A stretch of DNA of 64,000 nt, from contig DASZTG010000054.1 of assembly GCA_035548375.1 (NCBI GenBank), positions 62,001 through 126,000 on the forward strand, written 5' to 3'. Below the pieces are notes generated by a model. The model did no database searches. It saw only the letters and a program-made list of their open reading frames with translations, and was not told where the DNA came from. Position numbers and translations under genes: made by a program. This stretch comes from JACQAP01 sp035548375. GTDB lineage: Bacteria > Pseudomonadota > Gammaproteobacteria > Burkholderiales > JACQAP01. Shown here in pieces: positions 17,591-26,232 of the stretch (its first letter is position 1; each line of letters opens with the position of its first letter).

Positions 17591-19380
17591 GCCGCACCCG
17601 CATGCGTGACGTTCAACAGGAATTTGCGCATGTCCCAGGCCCCGGTGGGGCAGCGCTCGGCGCACAGGCCGCAATGCAGGCACACGTCCTCGTCCTTGGC
17701 CATGATGCGGCCGGTCTTCAGCCCGCCCGCCACATATATGTCCTGGGACAAGTTCTGCGCCGGCGCGTTCAGGCGGCCGCGCAGGTCGGCTTCCTCGCCA
17801 TCGGACGTGAACGTGATGCAATCCATCGGGCAGATGTCCACGCAGGCATCGCATTCGATGCAAAGCGGCGGCGTGAACACCGTCTCGACGTCGCAATTCA
17901 GGCAGCGCTGCGCTTCGGACAGGGCAAGCTTCGCGTCGAAGCCCAGTTCCACCTCGACCTTGATGTTCTTCAGCGCGATCGCCTGGTCCTTCAGCGGCAC
18001 CTTGTTGCGCAATTCGTTGGAAATGTCGTTGTCGTAGCTCCACTCGTGGATGCCCATCTTCTGGCTGGTCAGGTTGACCGCCGGGGCCGGCCGCACGCGC
18101 ACATCCTCGCCGTTGCAGAGCTTGTCGATCGAGATCGCCGCGTCGTGGCCGTGCGCCACCGCCCAGATGATGTTCTTCGGCCCGAACGCCGCGTCGCCGC
18201 CGAAGAACACCTTCGGCTGCGAGGACTGGAAGGTCAGCTTGTCCACCACCGGCATGCCGTGCTCGTCGAAAGCGATGCCGGCGTCGCGCTCGATCCAGGG
18301 AAAGGCGTTCTCCTGGCCGACGGCGACGAGCACGTCGTCGCACTCGAATTGCTGGTCGGGTTCGCCTGTGGCAACCAGCTTGCGGCGGCCCTTGTCGTCG
18401 AACACGGCCTTGACCTTCTCGAAGCTCATGCCGGTCAGCTTGCCGTTCTTGTGCAGGAAGGCCTTCGGCACGAGGTAATTCAGGATGGGGATGCCCTCGT
18501 GCATGGCGTCCTCCTTTTCCCACGGGCTCGCCTTCATTTCCTCGAAGCCGCTGCGCACGATGACCTTGACGTCATCCCCGCCGAGGCGGCGCGAGGTTCG
18601 ACAGCAGTCCATCGCGGTATTACCGCCGCCCAGCACTATGACGCGCCTGCCGATCTTGTCGACGTGGCCGAAGGAAACCGAAGACAGCCAGTCGATGCCG
18701 ATGTGGATGTTCTTTGCCGCTTCCTTGCGCCCGGGAACGTCGAGGTCGCGACCACGCGGCGCGCCCGACCCGACGAATACGGCGTCGAAGCCTTCGCCCA
18801 GCAGCTTCTTCATGCTGTCGATCCGCACGCCGCCGCGGAATTCGACGCCGGTGCCGAGCGCATATCCAACTTCCTCGTCGATCACTTCCTCGGGCAGGCG
18901 GAAGCGCGGGATTTGCGTGCGGATCATGCCGCCGGCCTTCGGGTCCTGGTCGAACACGGTGACCTGATAGCCGAGGGGGGCGAGGTCGCGGGCCACGGTC
19001 AACGATGCCGGGCCGGCGCCGATACAGGCTATTCGCTTGCCGTTCTTCGCCGCCGAAGCTTTCGGCAACCTTGCACGAATGTCGCCCTTGTTGTCGGCCG
19101 CGACCCGCTTCAACCGGCAAATCGCCACCGGCTCGGGCTTGGCCTGGTTGTGCTCCTCGACGCGTCCGCGCCGGCAGGCTGGCTCGCATGGCCGGTCGCA
19201 GGTGCGCCCGAGGATGCCCGGGAAGACGTTCGACTTCCAGTTGATCATGTAGGCGTCGCCATGGCGGCCCGCCGCGATCAAGCGGATGTATTCGGGAACA
19301 GGGGTGTGGGCGGGGCACGCCCACTGACAGTCCACCACCTTGTGGAAGTAGTCGGGTGCCGCGATGTCGGTGGGCTTCAA
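17572..19380 (-). CDS. FAD/NAD(P) iron-sulfur oxidoreductase, GltD-like, KorC-type electron-transfer subunit
   Basis: About 602 residues. The N-terminus (VDCQWACPAHTPVPEY, GRTCDRPCEPACRRG) carries cysteines of the glutamate-synthase small-subunit type for Fe-S clusters. Two nucleotide-binding folds follow (CIGAGPASLTVARDLA for FAD, VIVLGGGNTAMDCC for NAD(P)). The C-terminus has two ferredoxin-like clusters (CIECDACVDICPMDC, CLHCGLCAERCPTGA). This matches the NADP-reducing subunit of the KorABC 2-oxoglutarate:NADP+ oxidoreductase described in Azoarcus evansii. I chose TTG 19380, behind GGAGGAG; an ATG at 19458 without a ribosome site would add 26 unconserved residues. First gene of the kor operon. 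Confidence 0.87.
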   Translation of the reverse strand: MKPTDIAAPDYFHKVVDCQWACPAHTPVPEYIRLIAAGRHGDAYMINWKSNVFPGILGRTCDRPCEPACRRGRVEEHNQAKPEPVAICRLKRVAADNKGDIRARLPKASAAKNGKRIACIGAGPASLTVARDLAPLGYQVTVFDQDPKAGGMIRTQIPRFRLPEEVIDEEVGYALGTGVEFRGGVRIDSMKKLLGEGFDAVFVGSGAPRGRDLDVPGRKEAAKNIHIGIDWLSSVSFGHVDKIGRRVIVLGGGNTAMDCCRTSRRLGGDDVKVIVRSGFEEMKASPWEKEDAMHEGIPILNYLVPKAFLHKNGKLTGMSFEKVKAVFDDKGRRKLVATGEPDQQFECDDVLVAVGQENAFPWIERDAGIAFDEHGMPVVDKLTFQSSQPKVFFGGDAAFGPKNIIWAVAHGHDAAISIDKLCNGEDVRVRPAPAVNLTSQKMGIHEWSYDNDISNELRNKVPLKDQAIALKNIKVEVELGFDAKLALSEAQRCLNCDVETVFTPPLCIECDACVDICPMDCITFTSDGEEADLRGRLNAPAQNLSQDIYVAGGLKTGRIMAKDEDVCLHCGLCAERCPTGAWDMRKFLLNVTHAGAACRSQK

Positions 19381-19545
19381 GAATGCTCCTCCGGATGGGC
19401 GCCTGGCTCTTGACTGCTGGCCTGGCTGCGAATTTTCATGGCCCGCCGGATCCGACATTCGGAACGCACTGCGGAAACAGATTCAGATTGCCCAAGTACC
19501 GCTTAGTGTAACCGGTTGTTAAGCAGTAGTTAACAGGGTGCGCAC

Positions 19546-20778
19546 CTAGTCCAGCACATGTGAAACCAGGCCGTCGGCGAGCTTGGGCTCGAACCAGGTC
19601 GATTTGGGCGGCATCACTTCGTTCGCATCGGCGACTGCCATCAGGTCTTCCATGCGGGTCGGAAACATCGAGAACGCCGCGGCCATTTCGCGGCTGTCGA
19701 CGCGCTTTTCCAGCTCGATCAGGCCGCGTATGCCGCCGACGAAATCGATGCGCTTGTCTCGACGCGGATCGGTAATGCCGAGCACGGGGGCGAGCAGGCG
19801 ATCCGCCAGCAGGCTCACGTCCAGGCGTTCCACCGGGTCGCTGGCCGGGATGAGTGCCGGATGAATGTTCAAGCGGTACCACTGGCCTTCCAGGTAGAGG
19901 CCAAACTCGCCGGGCTTCGCCGGTTCCACCCTGCCTGCGGCCGCATGCAACGAAAAGCTCTGCCCGATCTTCGACAGGAATTCCTGGCGGCTCAGGCCGT
20001 GAAGGTCCGCGACGACCCGGTTGTACGGGAGGATGCGCATCTGGTGATGCGGGAAGGCGACCGCCAGAAAATAGTCGAAGCTCTCGCCGGGTTCGTGCTT
20101 GCCACGGCGCGCGGCGGCGACACGCGATGCGGCGGCGGAACGATGGTGGCCATCCGCAATGTAGAGCGCCGGCATGGCATCGAAAGCCTGCGTAAGGCGC
20201 TCAATCACCGCCTCGTCGTCGATAACCCAGATGCTGTGGCGCACGCCGGTGTCGGCTGTGACATCGGCGATCGGGGCATCGTTGCTCGCGTTTGCGAGCA
20301 TTGCGTCCACTTCGGCAGAAGCGGGGTAGGCCAGCAACACTGGACCGGTCTGCGCATTGAGCGCGTCGATCTGGCGCACGCGGTCGTCTTCCTTGTCCGG
20401 TCGCGTGAATTCATGCTTGCGGATGCGATTGGTGTCGTAGTCGGCCACCGATGCCGCCGCCACGATGCCGGTCTGCGCATGGCCGTCCATGACCAGCCGG
20501 TACGCATAATAGGCCGGCTTCTCGTCGCGCAGCAGGATCTTCTGCGCCAGCATGCGCTTCAGGCTTTCTGCGGCCTTTGCATAGACCGGCGGCGAATGGG
20601 GATCGGTCCCGGCCGGCAAGTCGATCTCCGGCTTGGAAATATGCAGGAAGCTCCACGGCTTGCCACTCGCCCTCGCCCTCGCCTCCTCGGTCGACAGCAC
20701 GTCGTAAGGCGGCGCGGCGACGTCGGAGGCCCGGCCTGGGGCCGGGCGCAATCCAGTGAACGGACGGATCAGGTGCAA
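19546..20778 (-). CDS. DUF1015 family protein with DGHHR motif
   Basis: About 410 residues of the DUF1015 family, function not established. Conserved family features seen: IRPFTGLRP at the start, AAPPYDVLST, KPWSFLHISKPEIDLP, YYAYRLVM, and LYIADGHHRSAAASRVA, whose Gly-His-His-Arg resembles the nucleotide-binding GxHR motif of ParB/sulfiredoxin-like folds (inference). The TTG start at 20778 follows AAGGAGAAG. Frame-open sequence extends to 21000, which lies inside the aldehyde dehydrogenase gene and is rejected. A terminator for the upstream gene ends only seven bases from its ribosome site. Confidence 0.82.
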   Translation of the reverse strand: MHLIRPFTGLRPAPGRASDVAAPPYDVLSTEEARARASGKPWSFLHISKPEIDLPAGTDPHSPPVYAKAAESLKRMLAQKILLRDEKPAYYAYRLVMDGHAQTGIVAAASVADYDTNRIRKHEFTRPDKEDDRVRQIDALNAQTGPVLLAYPASAEVDAMLANASNDAPIADVTADTGVRHSIWVIDDEAVIERLTQAFDAMPALYIADGHHRSAAASRVAAARRGKHEPGESFDYFLAVAFPHHQMRILPYNRVVADLHGLSRQEFLSKIGQSFSLHAAAGRVEPAKPGEFGLYLEGQWYRLNIHPALIPASDPVERLDVSLLADRLLAPVLGITDPRRDKRIDFVGGIRGLIELEKRVDSREMAAAFSMFPTRMEDLMAVADANEVMPPKSTWFEPKLADGLVSHVLD

Positions 20779-20795
20779 CGACTTCTCCTTGAAAA

Positions 20796-20824
20796 CGAAG
20801 CGGCCTGGAATCCAGGCCGCTTCG
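20796..20824 (-). terminator. Hairpin terminator after the aldehyde dehydrogenase gene
   Basis: A perfect 13-bp stem (20796-20808 against 20812-20824) with loop AAT lies 22 bases past the aldehyde dehydrogenase stop. On the minus strand it is followed by GTTTTC, a short T-tract, and then by the ribosome site of the DUF1015 gene. Termination may be partial. Confidence 0.72.
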
Positions 20825-20846
20825 CGATGCCTGCGGGACGCCGCCC

Positions 20847-22328
20847 TCAGCCGTGCTTGAACACGATGGTCTTGGTGTGCGAAAACTCTTTCAGCGCCTC
20901 CAGGCCTTTCTCGCGCCCGTGCCCGCTTTTCTTGACGCCGCCGAAAGGCAGCTCGATGCCGCCGCCCGCGCCGTAGCCGTTCACGAAGACCTGGCCACAA
21001 CGCATTTTCTTCGCGACCCGCATTTGCCGGCCGCCGTCACGCGTCCACACGCCGGCCACCAGCCCGAATTCCGTCGCGTTGGCGAGCTTGACGGCGTCGG
21101 CTTCGTCCTCGAACGGGATGATCGACAGCACCGGGCCGAATACTTCATCGCAGGCAAGCGAATTGTTGCGCGGCACCGGCCCGAACAGCACGGGGGCCAC
21201 ATAGTAGCCGCCGGACGGGATGCCTTCGGCGATCTGCGCTTCGGCCAGCACCGGAACGCCGTCCTTCTTCGCGCGTTCGATGAAGCCGCGCACGCGATTG
21301 CGCTGGTTCTCCGAGATCAGCGGCCCGCAATCGAGGTCCATCGAATGGCTGCCCACGCGCAACTGCTTGAACTTCGCGACCACCTGCGTCACGAAGCGGT
21401 CGTAGATCGACTTCTGCACGAGCACCCGGCTGCCGGCCGAGCAGGTCTGGCCGCCGTTCTGCACGATGGCGTTCACCACGATCGGCACGACCGCGTCGAA
21501 GTCCGCATCCTCGAACACGATTTGCGGCGACTTGCCGCCGAGCTCCAGCGTGCAGCCGATATGATTTTCCGCGGCGGCCTTCTGCACCAGGGTGCCGACT
21601 TCCGGCGAGCCCGTGAACGACATGAAATTGATGTCGGGGTGGGACGCCAGCGCGGCGCCGGCTTCCTCGCCGATGCCGGTCACGACGTTCAGCGCGCCGG
21701 GCGGGAACCCCACTTCCTGCGCCAATTGCACGATGCGCATCGGCGCGACGCAGGCATCTTCGGCCGGCTTCATGACCACCGCGTTGCCCATTGCCAGCGC
21801 GGGCGCCAGGCTGCGCCCGAACATCTGCGCCGGATAATTCCAGGGAATGATGTGGCCGGTGACCCCCTTGGGATCGCGCATGATCGTGACCAGGTAGCCA
21901 TCGAGGAAGGGAATGGTGTCGCCATGCACCTTGTCCGCCGCGCCGCCGTAGAACTCGAAGTAGCGTGCCGCGGCCGTGATGTCGGCCCGGGCCTGCTTCA
22001 TGGGCTTGCCGCAATCGCGCGCCTCGAGTTGCGCCAGTTCTTCGTGGTGAGCGAGGATGGCCTCGCCGAGCTTGGCGAGCAGGCGGCCGCGCTCGGTCGC
22101 CGTCAGCTTGCCCCATGCGCCCTCCTCGAAGGCATGGCGCGCCGCCTTCACCGCCGCGTCGACGTCAGCCGCCGTCCCGCGCGCGATTTTCGCGAAGACC
22201 TGGCCGTCGCTCGGGCTCACCATGTCGAGCATGCGCCCGTCGGAGGCCGGCTGCCATTTGCCGCCGATCAGGTTCTGGAATGTCGTGACGGAGTCTTCCG
22301 CCGTCTTTCTGGCCGCTGCAGTGTTCAT
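20847..22328 (-). CDS. NAD(P)-dependent aldehyde dehydrogenase
   Basis: 493 residues of the ALDH superfamily. Visible: IIPWNYPAQMFGRSLAPAL (cofactor site), FTGSPEVG, the catalytic Glu in LELGGKSPQIV, the nucleophile in GGQTCSAGSR, and EVFGPVLSIIPFEDE. It oxidises an aldehyde to the acid; the sequence resembles broad betaine/aliphatic aldehyde dehydrogenases, so no substrate is given. The ATG at 22328 follows GAGGA. It is followed by a hairpin terminator. Upstream, on the same strand and 106 bases away, ends the HAD gene, so co-transcription is possible. Confidence 0.93.
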   Translation of the reverse strand: MNTAAARKTAEDSVTTFQNLIGGKWQPASDGRMLDMVSPSDGQVFAKIARGTAADVDAAVKAARHAFEEGAWGKLTATERGRLLAKLGEAILAHHEELAQLEARDCGKPMKQARADITAAARYFEFYGGAADKVHGDTIPFLDGYLVTIMRDPKGVTGHIIPWNYPAQMFGRSLAPALAMGNAVVMKPAEDACVAPMRIVQLAQEVGFPPGALNVVTGIGEEAGAALASHPDINFMSFTGSPEVGTLVQKAAAENHIGCTLELGGKSPQIVFEDADFDAVVPIVVNAIVQNGGQTCSAGSRVLVQKSIYDRFVTQVVAKFKQLRVGSHSMDLDCGPLISENQRNRVRGFIERAKKDGVPVLAEAQIAEGIPSGGYYVAPVLFGPVPRNNSLACDEVFGPVLSIIPFEDEADAVKLANATEFGLVAGVWTRDGGRQMRVAKKMRCGQVFVNGYGAGGGIELPFGGVKKSGHGREKGLEALKEFSHTKTIVFKHG

Positions 22329-22434
22329 GCTGTCCTCTTCCCGTGTCTGGTTTCGGCGTGATCGATTGGTTGCGTGCCCGATTGGTTCGTAGCGGAGCTA
22401 TTCTAGCAATGCACACCCTGTGCGGAGGACGCGC

Positions 22435-23052
22435 TCAAAGCACGCCGAGTCCGACGAGGTCGCTACGCAGCCGGCCGGGGTCCTGAAAATGCAGGGCATG
22501 CATGCCGGCGTTGCGGCCCGCCTCCACGTTGTGGGCGTTGTCGTCGATGAATATCGTGCGCGCGGGGTCCAGCGCGCAGCGCTCGATGGCGAGCGCAAAG
22601 ATGCGCGGATCGGGCTTCACCAGCCCGACTTCCCCGGACACCACGATGTGCTGGAACCACTCCAGGAAGCCGAACCGGCGCCGTGCCACCGGAAAGGTCT
22701 CGGCCGACCAGTTGGTGAGCGCATGCAGCTTGTGGCCGCGAGCGCGCAGTTCGGAGAGGATTTCCACGCTGCCCGCAATCTCGTCGCGCAGCATTTGTTC
22801 CCACCCGTCACGCCACAGCGCTATCAGTCCGGCATGTTGGGGATGCAAGGCGGAGCGCTCGGCAACCGCTAGGTCGAACGTCTTGCCGCCGTCGATCTCG
22901 AGGTTCCACCAGGGCGGGGCGATTTCTGCCAGGAAGCGCTCCATCGCCTGGTCGTCCCCGTTGAAGTGTTGGCGATAGAGGTAGCGCGGATTCCAGTCGA
23001 CCAGGACCGCGCCGAGATCGAACAGGACGGTGTCGAATCGCTGTGCGGCCAT
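22435..23052 (-). CDS. HAD-family hydrolase
   Basis: 205 residues from ATG 23052. HAD motif I is degenerate: FDLGAVLVDWNPR has Asp first but Gly-Ala in place of the usual DxD second Asp, as in the YihX/epoxide hydrolase N-like subgroup where the sequence DLGGVL is common. Motif II is LTNWSAETF, the motif III Lys is in GLVKPDPRIF, and motif IV is IFIDDNAHNVEAG. Probably a small-molecule phosphatase or dehalogenase-like enzyme in the cytoplasm. The start lies four bases after the end of the RraA-like gene, so the two form an operon. Confidence 0.87.
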   Translation of the reverse strand: MAAQRFDTVLFDLGAVLVDWNPRYLYRQHFNGDDQAMERFLAEIAPPWWNLEIDGGKTFDLAVAERSALHPQHAGLIALWRDGWEQMLRDEIAGSVEILSELRARGHKLHALTNWSAETFPVARRRFGFLEWFQHIVVSGEVGLVKPDPRIFALAIERCALDPARTIFIDDNAHNVEAGRNAGMHALHFQDPGRLRSDLVGLGVL

Positions 23053-23056
23053 CGTC

Positions 23057-23773
23057 TCAGCGCTTCTTTTTCTTCCAGCCTTCGTACTCGGCGCGCAAGG
23101 TTTCATCAGGCGGATAGGTGCCGGCAAGCGGCGCGCCGGCCGCGACTTTTTCCAGTACCCAGGCTTCCAGCTCTTCCATTTCCAGGCCGCTTTGCGCGAC
23201 CTGGTCGACCACGTGGCGGGGAACGCAGACCACGCCTTCCTCGTCGCCGACCATGATGTCGCCGGGCATCACCAGCACGTCGGCACAACCGACCGGCAGG
23301 TTGATGTCCATCGCGATATGCCGATGGATGTGCGCGGAGGCCGCCATGCCCTTTGCAAACACCGGAAAGCCGAGTTTCTGGATCGACGCATAGTCGCGGA
23401 AAGAGCCGTCGGTGACCGCGCCGGCCGCGCCCCGCGCCTTCAGGCGCGACATCAGGATCTCGCCGCCGGCGGCGACGGTATCGATGTTGCGGCAGTCGAG
23501 CACCAGCACCTGTCCCGGCTGGATCTCGTCGATCGCCTTGCGCTGCGGATAGCCCGGCTTGCCGATGGCCTCGAACGTGGCGAGATCCTCGCGCGCCGGC
23601 ACGAAGCGCACGGTCACCGCTTCGCCCGCCATGCGCAGCGCCGGGCTCAGCGGCTTGACGCCGGTCAGGTAAGTGTTGCGAAAGCCGAGCTTGAAAAGCT
23701 GGGAGGTCAGGGTCGCGGTCGAGATGCGCTTGAGTTGCTCGAGGATTTGCGGCGCGACGGGGGCGGGGGTCAT
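23057..23773 (-). CDS. RraA-like protein / HMG aldolase family
   Basis: 238 residues of the RraA fold, shared by the RNase E inhibitor RraA and 4-hydroxy-4-methyl-2-oxoglutarate/4-carboxy-4-hydroxy-2-oxoadipate aldolases. The divalent metal/pyruvate site appears as GGEILMSRLKARGAAGAVTDGSFRD split across the conserved G-x20-R-D region (written here as GGEILMSRLK and TDGSFRD). The metal-site Asp, Gly and Arg are kept, and length favours the aldolase group over true RraA. The frame stays open to 24874 through the transporter gene, but ATG 23773 with AGGATCC upstream starts the conserved protein. Confidence 0.84.
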   Translation of the reverse strand: MTPAPVAPQILEQLKRISTATLTSQLFKLGFRNTYLTGVKPLSPALRMAGEAVTVRFVPAREDLATFEAIGKPGYPQRKAIDEIQPGQVLVLDCRNIDTVAAGGEILMSRLKARGAAGAVTDGSFRDYASIQKLGFPVFAKGMAASAHIHRHIAMDINLPVGCADVLVMPGDIMVGDEEGVVCVPRHVVDQVAQSGLEMEELEAWVLEKVAAGAPLAGTYPPDETLRAEYEGWKKKKR

Positions 23774-23835
23774 TGGCGGATCCTGGATGAACGGGATGCG
23801 TATCCTAACCCACCCGTCGGCCTGCCCCGCCCCGG

Positions 23836-25071
23836 CTAGTCGTATGCCGAGAGCTGCCTGCCGCGCGTTTCCGGCAACGCGGCCACCGCGATGACGACCA
23901 GCACGTAGGCCGATCCGGCGAACAGGCCGATCGCGCGCCCAAGCGGCATGCTGGCGCTGAGCACGCCGACCAGTGCCGGGAACAAGGCGCCGACGCCGCG
24001 ACCGAAGTTGTAGGCAAAGCCTTGCCCCGATCCGCGCACGCGGCTGGGGAACAGCTCGGTGAAGTAGGCGCCGACCCCGCTGAAATTGCCGGACACGAAA
24101 AAGCCGAGCGGAAATCCGAGCACCAGCATCAGCGCATCGCCGATCGGCAGCAGCGTGTAGATGACCGCGATCGCGGCCGAGCTGAAGGCGAACAGGAAAA
24201 ACGTCTTCTTGCGCCCCAGGCGATCCGTAAGCCAGGCGGCGCTCAGGTAGCCGAGCAAGGCACCCGAGATGATCACCGCGAGATAGCCGCCGGTACCGAT
24301 GACCGAAAGGCCGCGTGACGTCTTGAGGTAGGTCGGCAGCCAGATGGTCACCGCGTAGTAGCCGCCCTGCATGCCGGTCGCCATCAGGCTGGTGAGCACC
24401 GTGATCCGCAGAAGGCCCGGCGAAAAGATCTCCAGGAAACTGGATTTGCCCGCCGCGGCGCGCTCCCGGGTGGCGGTATGGATTGCCGGTTCTTTCACGT
24501 GCCGCCGGATGTACAGGACAAGCAGCGCCGGTGCGAGACCCATCCAGAACAGCACGCGCCACGCGAGGTCGTCGGGCAGCAACGAAAAGAACAGCGCGAA
24601 TGCGAGCGCCGCCGCTGCCCAGCCGACGGCCCAACCGCTTTGCACAGTGCCGACGGCCTTGCCGCGGTGCTGTGCGCGGATGATTTCGCCGATCATCACC
24701 GAGCCGACCGCCCATTCGCCGCCGAAGCCCAGGCCCTGCAGGCTGCGCACGATCAGGAGTTGCTCGAAGGATTGCGTGAACCCGCACAGGAACGTGAAGA
24801 CGGCGAACCAGGCTATGGTGACCTGCAGCACGCGCACCCGGCCATAGCGGTCCGCCAGCGCGCCCGCCGCCCACCCGCCGACCGCGGACATCAGCAGCGC
24901 CGAAGTGGCGATGACGCCGGCCTCCCCCTTGGTCATGCCCCAGGCCGCGATCAGCGAGGGGATGACGAAGGTATAAATCATGAAGTCGAACGCGTCGACC
25001 GCCCAGCCGCCGTAGGCAGCCACCAGCGTCTTCCTTTCCGGCCCCGACAACTCCCGGACCCAGGCAAACAT
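23836..25071 (-). CDS. MFS transporter, sialate/metabolite:H+ symporter-like
   Basis: About 411 residues, 12 predicted membrane segments. The conserved MFS loop between helices 2 and 3 reads GALADRYGRVRVL, repeated in the second half as AWLTDRLGRKKTF. The start AAYGGWAVDAFDFMIYTFVIP with Asp in helix 1 is typical of the aromatic acid/sialate symporter group (AAHS, SHS). It would import an organic acid with protons. ATG 25071 is preceded in frame by GTG 25074; the GGGGGAGGGG site suits either. The aldolase-like gene follows 62 bases later, which suggests uptake and cleavage of the same type of substrate. Confidence 0.88.
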   Translation of the reverse strand: MFAWVRELSGPERKTLVAAYGGWAVDAFDFMIYTFVIPSLIAAWGMTKGEAGVIATSALLMSAVGGWAAGALADRYGRVRVLQVTIAWFAVFTFLCGFTQSFEQLLIVRSLQGLGFGGEWAVGSVMIGEIIRAQHRGKAVGTVQSGWAVGWAAAALAFALFFSLLPDDLAWRVLFWMGLAPALLVLYIRRHVKEPAIHTATRERAAAGKSSFLEIFSPGLLRITVLTSLMATGMQGGYYAVTIWLPTYLKTSRGLSVIGTGGYLAVIISGALLGYLSAAWLTDRLGRKKTFFLFAFSSAAIAVIYTLLPIGDALMLVLGFPLGFFVSGNFSGVGAYFTELFPSRVRGSGQGFAYNFGRGVGALFPALVGVLSASMPLGRAIGLFAGSAYVLVVIAVAALPETRGRQLSAYD

Positions 25072-25117
25072 CACCCCTCCCCCGGCGATCAGCGTGTGCG
25101 CCCGATACGCCGAGCGC

Positions 25118-26008
25118 TCAGCGCAATTCGCCCTGCAGCCGGCCCAGCTCGATCTGGTTGATGGTCGGCGGCAGCTTGATCGAGAGTGCCTCCAGGTAGG
25201 AGCGCTCCATTTCCTGCGACTTGCGGTTGCGCATCGCCACCACGAGCTGGGAGCGGATTTCGGGGAGCGGCCGCGTGGCGGACGGCTTCTTGTCCAGCAG
25301 CTTGATGATGTGCCAGCCGGCCGCGGTCTTGATCGGCTGGCTGACGTCGCCCTTGTTCATTGCGGTCACGGCTTTGCGGATCTCGGGCACCATCTGCTCC
25401 TCGCTGATCCAGCCCAGCTCGCCGCCTTTTTCCGCACTTTCCTTGTGCAGCGAATTTTCCCTGGCCAGTTTGGCGAAATCGGATCCGGACTTGCCGAGCT
25501 TGGCGCTCAGGTCGGTGATCTTCTTCCTGGCGTCGTCGGACTTCGCCTTGTCGCCGTCGGGGGCCGGCAGGAAGATCTGCGCCAGCTGGAATTGCGGTGG
25601 TGCGAGCAGCTGCGCCTTGTTCGCTTCGTAGAACTGCTTGATCTCGTCCTCGGACGGGTAGCCGTCCGCGGGTTTCGCCACGCTGTTCACGAAGGAACTG
25701 ACGACGACCTGGTCGCGCGCGCGCTCGATCAGCGGCTGCAGTTCGGGGCGCTTGTCCCAGCCTTTCTGCCTGGCTTCGTTCAGCACGGCCTTGCGCATCA
25801 GTTCGCTGCGGACCAGGCGGTCCATCGCGGCCGAGTCGGTCGCGAGTTGCCGCTTTGCGTCCACCGGTTGCGCATCGATGATGGCCTTGAGCTCGGAACT
25901 GCGCAGCTCGACGTCGCCCATCTTGCCGGCGAGTTCGTCCGCCGCGAGGGCGGCGGTACACAACATCAGGCCGGCCGCCAGCAGCGGCAGGCGCAGGGTT
26001 TCAAGCAT
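25118..26008 (-). CDS. Periplasmic parvulin-type peptidyl-prolyl isomerase
   Basis: About 296 residues. A signal peptide (LPLLAAGLMLCTAALA) is followed by a SurA/PpiD-like helical chaperone region and a rotamase domain (about 150-255): FQLAQIFLPAPD, DFAKLARENSLHKESAEKGG, LGWISEEQMVPEI, GDVSQPIKTAAGWHIIKLLDKK. This is the parvulin PPIC signature. It would assist folding of exported proteins. An upstream in-frame GTG at 26047 gives 13 extra residues, but the internal ATG starts the signal peptide directly. It resembles the PrsA-like EpsD/PpiC proteins of betaproteobacteria. Confidence 0.88.
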   Translation of the reverse strand: MLETLRLPLLAAGLMLCTAALAADELAGKMGDVELRSSELKAIIDAQPVDAKRQLATDSAAMDRLVRSELMRKAVLNEARQKGWDKRPELQPLIERARDQVVVSSFVNSVAKPADGYPSEDEIKQFYEANKAQLLAPPQFQLAQIFLPAPDGDKAKSDDARKKITDLSAKLGKSGSDFAKLARENSLHKESAEKGGELGWISEEQMVPEIRKAVTAMNKGDVSQPIKTAAGWHIIKLLDKKPSATRPLPEIRSQLVVAMRNRKSQEMERSYLEALSIKLPPTINQIELGRLQGELR

Positions 26009-26184
26009 GGAATTCTCCACAAGCTGGATCATGAGGGAATATGACACGGCCGCCCCGCGGGCGTTTCACGATTTGCATCGCTGGGTTCTCAAGGCGGGAA
26101 AGGCCCTGCGGGAGGCGGGAGGCAACACATTTCCGGTACGCGCATTTGCCGGACAAATCCCGGCACGGGCGCGCCGGATCGGCC

Positions 26185-26209
26185 ACCGGGCCGGCTGCGC
26201 CGGCCCGGT
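26185..26209 (-). terminator. Strong hairpin after the SWIB gene, no T-tract
   Basis: A perfect 11-bp stem, ACCGGGCCGGC (26185-26195) against 26199-26209, with loop TGC lies 24 bases past the SWIB gene stop. There is no T-run on either strand, so it may stabilise a 3' end or act with Rho instead of being a classical terminator. Confidence 0.45.
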
Positions 26210-26232
26210 TAGCCGAATGAAACGCTGGAAGA

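Noticed and set aside
17591..18523. N-terminal extension of KorA
   Set aside because: Overlaps the flavoprotein gene and has no homology; ATG 17590 begins the gamma domain.
23774..24874. Long N-terminal extension of the RraA-like frame
   Set aside because: It overlaps the MFS transporter gene in another frame; the conserved protein starts at 23773 behind a ribosome site.
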